Positions 1-8,805 of a stretch of 25,508 bases of DNA are shown in pieces (position 1 is the stretch's first letter; each line of letters opens with the position of its first letter). A program made the position numbers and the translations under genes. The notes beneath the pieces were generated by a model. That model was given only the letters and a program-made list of their open reading frames with translations. It was not told the origin of the DNA and did no database searches. Origin of the DNA: Asterionellopsis glacialis (lineage: Eukaryota; Bacillariophyta; Plagiogrammaphyceae; Rhaphoneidales; Asterionellopsidaceae); assembly GCA_014885115.2 (NCBI GenBank), contig WKLE02001000.1, forward strand, positions 1-25,508. The letters are read 5' to 3'.

Positions 1-369
1 ATGACGTCAAATATGGATTTGGCACAAATCCGCAGGTGTCCCAGGTAATCTAGGTACCGGTACGTGGTAACAGTACCAGGTACTGGTACATGGTACTGAG
101 ATCAAATTTACCTGTACCTGGTACAGGTATTTAGGTGACCAGAGATTCGAAGGTACCATAATGTACCTGGTATACAAGATGAGATATTTTTTTACGTAGC
201 TGGTAGAGTTGTACGTGGTATATATGTTCTTGAGAAGAAGCCAGCATGAGGCAAGAAATTCATCCAGCTGTCATTATTTGCAGAATCCCATCATAAACAA
301 GTACTCTTGAAAGCAGAAAAACGAGAACTCTCAGGAAAAGATATATTCGATCCAAACGAAAAGTTGAAC
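1..369. promoter_or_regulatory. GTACC-rich intergenic region upstream of the alcohol dehydrogenase gene
   Basis: No gene is visible here. Bases 1-180 are crowded with GGTAC/GTACC words, about a dozen, many arranged as near-perfect palindromes such as 71-85 (7-bp arms, one-base centre) and 110-128 (9-bp arms, one-base centre). A TGACGTCA octamer lies at 2-9. The dehydrogenase ATG is at 370, so this probably contains its promoter and 5' UTR, but no TATA box or initiator could be assigned. The regulatory role is inferred from position only. Confidence 0.4.
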
Positions 370-1839
370 ATGAGTAACGAAGACGCCCCTCTTGTCACCC
401 AAGCCATGGTATGTCCTGCAAAGGGCGAGCCTTTTGAACTTAAAGACATTACGCTACCTGCGATGAAGCCGACGATGGTCGAGCTTGACATCGAGTACTG
501 CGGTCTCTGCCATACTGACATTCACATGAGAGGTCTGTATCTACAACTTGCAGTCTGCAGGTATTGCTGGATCCGCTGCACCGACTGGTCCATACTGTTG
601 TGTATTTTAATACTGTTTGATGGGATGCCATGTTCTAACGTATGTATCTCCTTACTTTTCAACACAGACAATGACTGGGGCATCTCCAACTATCCTCTCG
701 TTGCTGGCCATGAAGGTATCGGCAAGGTCCGTCGAGTTGGGAGCGGATGTCGTTCTCTTAAGGTTGGAGACAAAGTAGGTATTACGTGGATTCGTGATTC
801 ATGTCTCAACTGTAACGCCTGTAAAATTGGCCGTGAAAACATGTAAGAAATGTGTTTATATTTGACATATGTACTTGCAGATTGCTTCTCAATGTAATAT
901 AATGGTTATTGCGATCTTACCTTCGCAATGCTGTTTTCTCATTATATGTTTTCCATTACTTTTTGCCGTTGCAGCTGTACGGAAGGATATCAGGGAACCT
1001 TCCTAGGTTCTGCCGCCGGTTGTTGGGGCACTGATCCGCACAATGAACATGGAGGGTGTTTTTCCAAAGTCATGCGTGTTGAAGAGAGGTTTGCTATCAA
1101 ACTCCCTGATGGTCTCCCTCCAAAAGTTGCATGCCCCCTTACCTGCGGTGGCGGGACTGTATTTGAGGCAGTTTGTAGTAAGTGCATCTATCCATACTTA
1201 TGAGTGATTGAATCTATTTAATATCGGCTAACAAATACAAGAATTGCTTATCTTCATGCTAATCATGCTTACTTAGATTATGTTGAGCCCGGCAAAAAGG
1301 TTGCGATAGCTTCAATTGGAGGATTGGGAACTGCTGCAATCCGTTTTGCCATGTTGTATGGCGGACATGTGACGGCCCTCTCCACGAAGGAAGAGAAGCG
1401 TGAAGCTGCCTTAGGTGCTGGTGCAAAAGACTTCTACGCTTGCCTCGGGAACGAAGAAGAAATGAACAAACTTGCAGGAAAGTTTGACGTCATTATTGAT
1501 ACCAACCCTGTCAATCCCGACATTGGGCCTTACATGGGTATGTTAGCTTTTAACGGTACCTACTGCAAAGTTGGAATTCCCGCTGCGGCTGACATGGACT
1601 TCAAGTACAGCTGGATTCCTGTCATCTTCACTGAAAAGAAGATTGCTGGAAGCATCGTGACGGGTACTGCAAGGTTAGGCGAAATGATGGAGCTCGCTAA
1701 AGATCATCTTGATGTATTTGGGCAAGATAATGATAAATGGTATACTGAAACTGTCAAGATGGATCAGTTGAATGAAGTTATGGATAAGCTTAAGAACCAA
1801 AAGAACGACAAGATCTACCGTTACATTTGTGAGTGGTAG
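370..1839 (+). CDS. Zinc-dependent alcohol dehydrogenase, CAD/ADH6-like (probably NADP-dependent), four exons
   Basis: Exons 370-532, 668-842, 975-1177 and 1277-1839 join in frame to 367 aa, the usual length of the family. Introns are 135, 132 and 99 nt; the first has a weaker GTCTGT donor. Visible motifs: CGLCHTD (catalytic Cys), GHEGIGKV (catalytic His-Glu), CLNCNACKIGRENIC with the four structural-zinc cysteines, and CPLTCGGG (third catalytic ligand). The nucleotide-binding turn is IGGLG, and the second strand ends in ALSTKEEKR. A Ser rather than Asp there is typical of NADP use. The late GSIVTGTARLGEMMELA segment matches cinnamyl-alcohol-dehydrogenase/yeast ADH6-like enzymes. It should reversibly reduce aldehydes to alcohols; the substrate cannot be read. 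No transit peptide is obvious, so it is probably cytosolic. ATG 370 is the first in-frame Met before the conserved domain. The junction at 842/975 is the least certain, chosen because it restores the fourth structural Cys. Confidence 0.9.
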
Positions 1840-2332
1840 GACCTTTCGATTTCCGGCACCACCGCTGGACCATTCCCTCGAGTGATTCTCATCTGAGTCA
1901 TCACCTTAGCTTATTGAGTTTCGATTAGAAAAGCATTCGCTTCCTTAGCCTTTTATAATAAGCTTTCATTTTATTTTTAACATCAATGTTTTTAGTTTTA
2001 AAAAAAATAGATCGTATCCAATCGTTGTTTATATGCTTGCAAATACAGTTTCTAAGTACTTTATTGTTTTGGCTTGATACACCTGCAGGAGTGGCAAGGA
2101 GAGGTCGTATACAACACTAAATATAGAAAAGGAGAGTATTCCGACGCATGCGATAATACGGGAGACAGAAAGCCAGAACAGAAAAGTTGAACAAATACCT
2201 AATCATTTTACTTTAATTGACAATCCTGCCGTATCAGTAGTAAGTCTTCATCTACATAGAAAGAATATACTGAGTCATTTCTTTAAGGCGCGCAACGTGA
2301 AATAGTTGTCCGCTGAGCTTCTAGAGCAAACA
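1840..2332. other. Convergent intergenic region, 3' ends only
   Basis: This stretch lies between the stop of the plus-strand dehydrogenase and the stop of the minus-strand PDZ-like gene. It holds T- and A-rich tracts around 1950-2010 that could serve 3'-end formation. I see no coding signal, RNA gene or repeat. Confidence 0.5.
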
Positions 2333-4128
2333 TCATACCTCCATGCAAGAGTCGGGGAGACCAAAATCAAGCGATCGTTGTTCATCGGAAATCAAAGAAG
2401 AAGTATCAGTCTCTCGGCTTAAAATTGTCAATTTCACCATGTTCTCCATCTGCTGCGAACCAGTCTCGCTACAGTCATCACTTGATGGAGCCAACCCTTC
2501 AATAAGCCTTAAGACCTCCTTGCCTGACATTCCTGCTGTGTTTGTAGTGTTAGCTGCCAAAATCAGGTCACCTTGAAATATGCGACCAACAAAAGTACTG
2601 GACATATCAACCTTATCTACGCAAGGGTAAGCAGCAACACAAGTGGCATCAATTAAGTCAATTCCAATTGTTCCTGTGCTCCCCTTTGCCATAGGGACAA
2701 AATATATGTCTCTCACAACCCTATCGTTCGTCGCTGTTTCTGAGGAGACAGGCGTAGGTCTATTTTTAATTTTATCAAAGGGAATAGATGCAATGAGTGC
2801 TTCAATTTCAACCTTTTCGTTCGGCGCTTTCGATTTTTCTGGTCCCACTCTGTTTATGGATGTGGTTGCAGCTTTTGTCACCGCCGCAACTCGCTGCTCT
2901 GTTGTTGATAAGGTTTCTTCGAGAACAATGGGGGAAGAAGATCCATTATTTTTGTTGTTATCGACAACACGCAAGAGGTCTGACGCAAGTGATTCATTCG
3001 TCCCATCGACCAAACTTCCATGCAGATACTCCTCGTCTCCTTCACTAACCTCCGACGGCTGAACTAGATTGCTGAAATCAGCATCATCAGCTACACGATG
3101 GATATCAGATAATTCGGTCACCTCGTCCGACTCTTCAATTATCTTATCCTCGATCTTCTCGTCATTGTCAGTGTATGTTGTGCCGCTTCCTGTCAATGTG
3201 GAAACATCTGAGAGTGAAAGATTTTCAGGTGACGAGGAATCTGTTTGTGTGCTTGAATGTGGATTCCCGTTTTCACCAGTTGCCCCATCATCATCGCGTT
3301 GATCGGTATCTTCTGGATTTAAGGGTGGTAGTATGTTGGAGGGATTTTCATTGAGCATCTCATGAGAAACATTCGTATGTACCCAAAATTCACTTTCAGT
3401 ATCGCTGGCACTACTTGCGCTCGTAATATACCCACCACCTTCTTCGTCCTTTTCACCCCCTGGGCTATTTTGTAAATCGCTTTCTGCTGAACCTTTGCGG
3501 CCACTGCGCTCGGCAATCCATTTGTCAAAGCGGTGTTTGTCTTTTAAGTCGGTACAATAAAGAGCGAGAGAGAAAAGGATAATGGCACTGCTTATTCCAA
3601 CAATTATACCTGGGATGATCTTTTCCGTAACATTGGCACCAATAACTTTGCTTGCTTCATTCGAGTTGTTCGTAGCAGGTGTTTCCTCTGATTGTAGTCG
3701 TCGTCGTAAGGAGGACACGGGTACCACCTATCAAAATGGTTTTAATATTTTAATCAAAGAATAAAAAACTGAGCATGGATTATGCGAGAGGAGAAACAAA
3801 AAACAAAAGATTCGAAGCAACTTACATTTTCGCGTTCTTCCTCCAAATGCAGGTATTTTGCAGTTGCAGGGTCACTTTCTAAATTTTCCAAGACCTCATC
3901 CATGAGTTCTCGGACGAATTGACTTTCAACTTCCATGGTTTCTAATCGAACTGTTGGGTAGCCAAGTATACTAAAAGAACGATGTGTCTTCTCGAGGACC
4001 TTTTGTTGGACGGGGCGAGCGGTGACAATAATCATGACAACAGCTGATACAGCCAGTGCCCGACAAATGAAAGAAGCCATGGCTTGAATACGTCCAGTGT
4101 TACCCCGGCAGGTTTGTGAAACAGTCAT
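2333..4128 (-). CDS. Type I membrane protein with cytoplasmic PDZ-like domain, two exons
   Basis: Exon 1 is 4128-3826 and exon 2 is 3727-2333, with a 98-nt phase-0 intron (GTAAG donor, TAG acceptor); the product is 565 aa. The N-terminus has a signal-peptide-like hydrophobic run, ASFICRALAVSAVVMIIVTA. An inner ATG at 4080 (MASFICRA) would give a more classical signal peptide and may be the real start. A short lumenal/extracellular part follows, then a transmembrane helix (about residues 138-159, IIPGIIVGISSAIILFSLAL). Next comes a long acidic, Ser/Thr-rich, low-complexity cytoplasmic linker, and finally a PDZ-like fold at about 441-540. In that fold TIGIDL occupies the carboxylate-binding loop and GRIFQGDLILAANT the conserved core strand. 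The family role would be anchoring partner proteins at a membrane. No enzyme domain is visible, ligand and compartment are unknown, and I do not recognise a named orthologue. Confidence 0.75.
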
Positions 4129-5118
4129 TTTGACAGTAAAGAAGTCGGTAGATAAAGATAGCCAGCAAGCTTGGAAGAGATTAGCAATCGATCGAGGAAC
4201 GATTTTCCAAGTTGCAAGATTTGCTACTCTCTAAATTTATGAAATCAGATTGCATCATGAAAAGAGCATCCTGTATCCAAAAAATATCATAGAGGAGATG
4301 TTTCGTTGATGCTTTAGGTAGAGTATCCTCGATGTTGATGGGACTGTTCCTCTTGCACAGTATCTGCTGCAACCTCACACATCTTCAACCAGACTGCATC
4401 ATCCAGTACGTAAAAATGCTTTACTGTACCTCGTTCACTTCTCGAGTATCCTCGGTGTTGACGGGAGTGCACCTTGTAAATATATCCGCAGCGCCTAGAT
4501 GACTCCCTGTCGTAGTCCAACAAGGAGAGTTTTCGTCGCAGCATGCGAGTCGAGTATAAAATTTGAATTGCAGTAAGGAATAGCACTACTATCTGTGGCT
4601 TGAAGATTGACATCAATGTGCGTGGGATGTTCTCTCTGTCATGTGGGTCGCGTCGTTGCGCGTTTGTCATCCTACACGTTTTTTGAGAAATATGTGGATC
4701 AGATATTTCGCCAAATTTAATTGAGCTTTGATATTTTCTTTATTTATTATATTATTATAGTATTCACTGTAAAGTACCAAGTACAAGTTGCATTCTAGTA
4801 GTACGTACTCCTAGAGTTAAGAGGACCAACACGATTTGTCTGGCCTCCAAGCTACACTCATTACTCATTAGTAGTAGGTCCTACATTCATTCTATCCCTA
4901 AACCTCTTTTCTATTTGCCAGAACCTACCTTGTAGTGCACAAGGAAACAATCTAAACATTCGTCACCATGAAATTGAAATATATTCAATATCTTTTGTAG
5001 AAATGCATACCTTCGATCTATACTATAATATGCATTTTGCAGTTAGAAAGTTGAGTTTTTTTTTAAAAAGTATGAAATTAAACAGCTGTAATCAATTTTA
5101 ACAATGTATTTGATTTAG
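4129..5118. other. Intergenic region with short direct repeats and palindromes
   Basis: This lies upstream of the PDZ-like gene and downstream of the VASt gene, both minus strand. It contains a 23-bp near-identical direct repeat at 4321-4343 and 4444-4466 (21 of 23 bases). GTAC-type words sit around 4773-4812, including a palindromic AGTACGTACT. The 11-bp palindrome GTAGGTCCTAC is at 4874-4884 and recurs at 21188-21198. Small open frames on the minus strand (about 4181-4670) resemble nothing I know and overlap the repeats. The promoter of the PDZ-like gene should lie just above 4128. Confidence 0.4.
4321..4466. repeat. Two-copy 23-bp direct repeat, 123 bp apart
   Basis: GAGTATCCTCGATGTTGATG at 4321 recurs as GAGTATCCTCGGTGTTGACG at 4444. 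Including three more matching bases, the copies differ at two of 23 positions. The sequence between them is not repeated. It lies 193 bp or more above the start of the PDZ-like gene, so it could be a duplicated protein-binding site or a chance remnant. Confidence 0.55.
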
Positions 5119-7560
5119 TTATTCATCTGCTCCTTTTCGTTTACTAAATACTTGAAAAACCGATTTCCCCAATCCACGTCGTAATGTTGATTCCGTACGT
5201 GCCACCAGAAATTTTTTAATGCTCTTGGAATCATCAACACTGGAAGCACTAACCCTGCTTGAAGCGGATGGTGTTGAGGGAGTAGGTGCAGGAAGAGATT
5301 TCAAAAATGCTAATCGAAAATCTGCAGTCCGCCTTCGCTGCAGAGCAGTAGACTTCGGTGCAACAACAGTTGTTGGGTTTGTTACTTCTCCCAACACCCG
5401 TGAATGGACTTGTCCTGTTGAGGCTTTTGTATGTTCTACTTCAATACCTGAATTACTTCCACTATGACTAATGCTACGACTACTACCATCACCGGTAGCA
5501 GCAACATCATCGACGTTCACTGCAGCTAGTTTTTCTTCCAATTCCCCAAATTTCTTTTCATGCAATGCAATCAATTCTTCTCTTTTTTTGTTTGGTACTT
5601 GAATTGGAATCGAAGTAGGAATGGTAGAGGTTGTTGTTGCTGGCATTGTTGAATGGAATGTTGAACTATTGGCAGTGACAAGAGAAATGCAATCATCTTC
5701 TTCTTCACGTTCGCGCCACAATTTATGTTGTTCGGTGCGTTCCAATGCTTTCGTTGCCATTTGACACCATGTTGTTGCAATTTCTTCCATAGTCTGTGAA
5801 CTCTTTTTACGAATTTGACTTTCAAAGGTACAACTATCCATGAATTGAACTTCAAAATGGATAGATAGTTTGGCGATATGACGACTTTTATTGGCTTCAT
5901 CTCGTTCAGACGTTATTGTCCATCGATCCACAACTTGAAATCGATCACAAAATGGAATATCTTGTAATCTTGACCGACTTTCCAAAATGACAAGACGTTT
6001 GGATTCTTTTGTCATTCGTTGTGTTTTGACAGCTGTTGCATAGGCCGGGCCAAAGTAACTCTTGGTCAAAGTTTTGAATTTCAACGTGCGCTCTTTTGTA
6101 AGTTCTCTAGCAAGTTCCTTTCCACCATTGGCTTTCAAATGCAACGATGCATTTTCCAAATCTTTCGGATCATTTACTTTATTTTCTCCTACACTTGCCC
6201 ATTTCCCATAAGAAATATCAACATCCCCTCTATTTTTTTGAAATTCAGAAAAGTTGTAGGGTGCATCATCGGAAAAAAAGACACGGAAAAAGTCAGAGGC
6301 ACTCAAGCCAGGGAATTCCACATCTTTGACAACTTCATTCGGTAATTCAGGAAAGCATTTCTTGATTTGTTCCTGCAATTGCTTTTTATTCACAGTGCTC
6401 TTGGCAGGGACATCTGCCGAGGGAGCAATTTGACTATCTGTTGTTGCTTCTATGGGAGTGGCTGTTTCTTCTGGCTCGGGTGTGTCTTGTGAGGCACTTG
6501 TAGGATTACTTGCTGATTCAGCAGACACATCCGTACTGCAAGATTCCATATCCAATAACTCCGCCTTTTGTTTTGCCAAAGCCACGCGTTCTTCTACCAG
6601 AGCCACATCGGCTTCCACATGCTGTTCAGGAATCGAATCTACAACCGCACCCTCACCAGTCTTCTTTTCTTCCACATCCTCACTACCGGTAACGCCTAAA
6701 ATAGCAGAAGAAAAACCACTCGTATAGTCGTAATCTGAACAATTCACTTGACTAAGGGCAAGTGGTGCATCATCCCAAAACAATTTACGAAAACTCATAT
6801 CCGAAAAGTATTCATAACTTTCTGAAAAATCATATCCCACAACACCCACGGCCCACACCACGGCACTCGCCGCCACGGCCGTGGCAAGGGGGTGAACCAC
6901 CACCGCTGTGGCTGTCAACAAGGCTGCCGCTCCCATCCCCACACTGGTTTGATAACTACTAAGGACGTCATACCATGTCGATACCTGAAAGTCATCATTT
7001 GTGAAATACGGAACTTGATAACTGGAAGAACTAGAGGCGCAGGACTCATCATCATCGTCCAATAAACCACTGCCAAAGGCAAATCCACCATCGCAACTCG
7101 CAACATTTGTAATGGTCAACGCTTTATCTTCTTCCACTCTTGGAAAACGTGATTTGCGAGTAGGTGAGTTTCGTGGCATTCGTTGTTGCAATGCCGATGG
7201 AGGAATCAAATCTTTCTTGAGGTCTGCTGCGATTGTTGAATCGGAACCCTCACTGTGACTGCTCCCGACCCTATCTATGATGTTTGCTGTGGATGCCATA
7301 TCGTGTGGTAATGGAGGTGGAGGAGGAGGTGATAGGGTTTTAGAGGATGACAATGGCAAGGACGAGGATAACAAGGCAGATGTAGATCTGATGGCTGAAA
7401 AGACCAAATGTTGAGTGTCTTTGGAGGACGCATTTCCATTGTTAACATCTGCATGGGAAACTTCGACTTCTTCCGTTAATAATGCATCATCATCATCATC
7501 ATCGTGATACCGAGACCGGTGTTGTCGATTGATATCATCATGAGCCGCAACAGGAGACAT
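5119..7560 (-). CDS. VASt-domain protein with central hydrophobic segment (StAR-like lipid/sterol transfer family)
   Basis: This is an intronless 813-aa reading frame. ATG 7560 (MSPVAAHDD) is the first Met; the frame stays open a little upstream without an ATG. The N-terminal 200 residues are low-complexity, with an Asp run, a Pro run and many Ser. A hydrophobic stretch of about 40 residues (203-243, Ala/Val-rich) is long enough for a membrane hairpin. Residues about 403-600 match the VASt fold: PNEVVKDVEFPGLSASDFF at its start, then RTLKFKTLTKSYFGP, then DIPFCDRFQVVDRW, and a final helix with Trp-Cys. VASt domains in Ysp2/Lam and GRAMD1 proteins move sterols at membrane contact sites. No GRAM domain is visible here. 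A short coiled coil (KKREELIALHEKKFGELEEK, about 656) and a basic tail follow. Lipid transfer at an ER or plastid contact is inferred. Confidence 0.8.
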   Translation of the reverse strand: MSPVAAHDDINRQHRSRYHDDDDDDALLTEEVEVSHADVNNGNASSKDTQHLVFSAIRSTSALLSSSLPLSSSKTLSPPPPPPLPHDMASTANIIDRVGSSHSEGSDSTIAADLKKDLIPPSALQQRMPRNSPTRKSRFPRVEEDKALTITNVASCDGGFAFGSGLLDDDDESCASSSSSYQVPYFTNDDFQVSTWYDVLSSYQTSVGMGAAALLTATAVVVHPLATAVAASAVVWAVGVVGYDFSESYEYFSDMSFRKLFWDDAPLALSQVNCSDYDYTSGFSSAILGVTGSEDVEEKKTGEGAVVDSIPEQHVEADVALVEERVALAKQKAELLDMESCSTDVSAESASNPTSASQDTPEPEETATPIEATTDSQIAPSADVPAKSTVNKKQLQEQIKKCFPELPNEVVKDVEFPGLSASDFFRVFFSDDAPYNFSEFQKNRGDVDISYGKWASVGENKVNDPKDLENASLHLKANGGKELARELTKERTLKFKTLTKSYFGPAYATAVKTQRMTKESKRLVILESRSRLQDIPFCDRFQVVDRWTITSERDEANKSRHIAKLSIHFEVQFMDSCTFESQIRKKSSQTMEEIATTWCQMATKALERTEQHKLWREREEEDDCISLVTANSSTFHSTMPATTTSTIPTSIPIQVPNKKREELIALHEKKFGELEEKLAAVNVDDVAATGDGSSRSISHSGSNSGIEVEHTKASTGQVHSRVLGEVTNPTTVVAPKSTALQRRRTADFRLAFLKSLPAPTPSTPSASSRVSASSVDDSKSIKKFLVARTESTLRRGLGKSVFQVFSKRKGADE

Positions 7561-8805
7561 TTTAGAATGGTTATGTGCTGTAAGTGGGAGGGAAGCACAA
7601 GAATTCGGTTTGCTGCCAAACACCACGTTCTCCGTGGGTGTTCTAGTTGGAGCTGTGATGGAACTTTGCTCGTTTCCCTAGTCTCTAGTGAAAAATGTAG
7701 AGCAATGGGTTGTGACAAAGCAGAAAGTTGTATGATGCTGGAAGTAAGGTAAAAATATGTGTGACCGCGTAGTCGTGGCAAGGTCGTACAGGCAGTAAGA
7801 AGTGATTGGTTGTGTTCTATGTATGGCCGGCTCTCTTTTCGGTGGTGTCGTTGTGTACCGTATGCTGGGGTACCGTCAGTTACGATACTATCACGTTCTG
7901 TGCTTGTGTGTCATAGGTAGGTTACGTGGTACTGTATCCACGTTGATTAAATAATTAAGTTGCGTAGTTTACCGTCCTACATCTAGGTGTAAAATTCTAC
8001 GCAGAGGATTGGATTGAGTAATAGGTAGGTCCAACTACTTACTTGGTAGTCGAACAACGCTTCAATCGAACACACATAAGCAATGTACTTTACCTTGTAC
8101 AAATGCACGACAATTGCCTCAATTGTATTTAAGGCTAAGTAACTTCCGTTGCATCGGCTCATTGAACTATATATACAATATATGTAAATGAATAAATAAG
8201 AATCCAATTTTAGAGATAAAAATGGTTGTTTTTGTATGCATACTGTAGCTCACAGTACTTGCAAACTTCACTCTCCTCTAACGGACAATTCTGGAAAGTA
8301 CTTACCATGTGTATCACTTCAACCGTTGCCCCATCCGACACGCCCGCCAGAGGATGGGATCCGTTCTCGCAGGCGCGCAAGTCCGATCGAAAACAAACAA
8401 AATCGCATTGTACATTTACACTTCCGAAGGTAAGTATATTACGAGAAAACATTTTGATTCTTATATCGATGAAGAGTGTTACCGAATTCTATTCTCGAAA
8501 TTTTGTTGAGTTTCTTCTGGCCGGCAGTGAGAATGTACCTGGTAATGTGTTTTGTTGTTGCGTTTTGTACAACGACGTGAGGTTCCGTACCAACTCTACC
8601 AATAGGAGGGATCTCTAAGACTCCCACCCAAAAGTCGTTTTTAGGCGTGAAGGTCAAAGCATTCTGGTGGTCAGTGCACACCCACAAGATCTCTGGACTG
8701 GGGGAGCAAAAAGGTACCTCACCATCTCGATAGGACCACTGATCTGCAGAAAGGCGTTTGAAGTAAAGGTGGTTCGTGTGCGAAATTAGTTTGTAACAGT
8801 ATACA
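7561..8805. promoter_or_regulatory. Divergent intergenic region between VASt and SCYL-like genes
   Basis: These 1245 bases separate two divergently transcribed genes, so both promoters must lie here. GTACC/GGTAC words occur at 7855, 7869-7874, 7928, 8535, 8587 and 8713-8718. Small open frames around 8210-8690 exist on both strands, and a donor-like GAAG|GTAAGT sits near 8428. This could mark a non-coding first exon of the SCYL-like gene or an unrecognised short gene; neither can be shown from sequence alone. No tRNA or other structured RNA was recognised. Confidence 0.4.

Noticed and set aside
190..220. tRNA A-box-like string (TAGCTGGTAGAG) in the left intergenic region
   Set aside because: No matching B box (GGTTCGANNCC) follows and no cloverleaf can be drawn.
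7482..7506. CAT/ATC trinucleotide run reading as polyhistidine on the plus strand
   Set aside because: It is the complement of the poly-Asp run in the VASt protein, not a separate feature.
8210..8690. Several overlapping small open frames on both strands with a donor-like GTAAGT near 8428
   Set aside because: No known domain, mutually overlapping, and no acceptor that joins a coding exon to the SCYL-like gene; at best a non-coding first exon.
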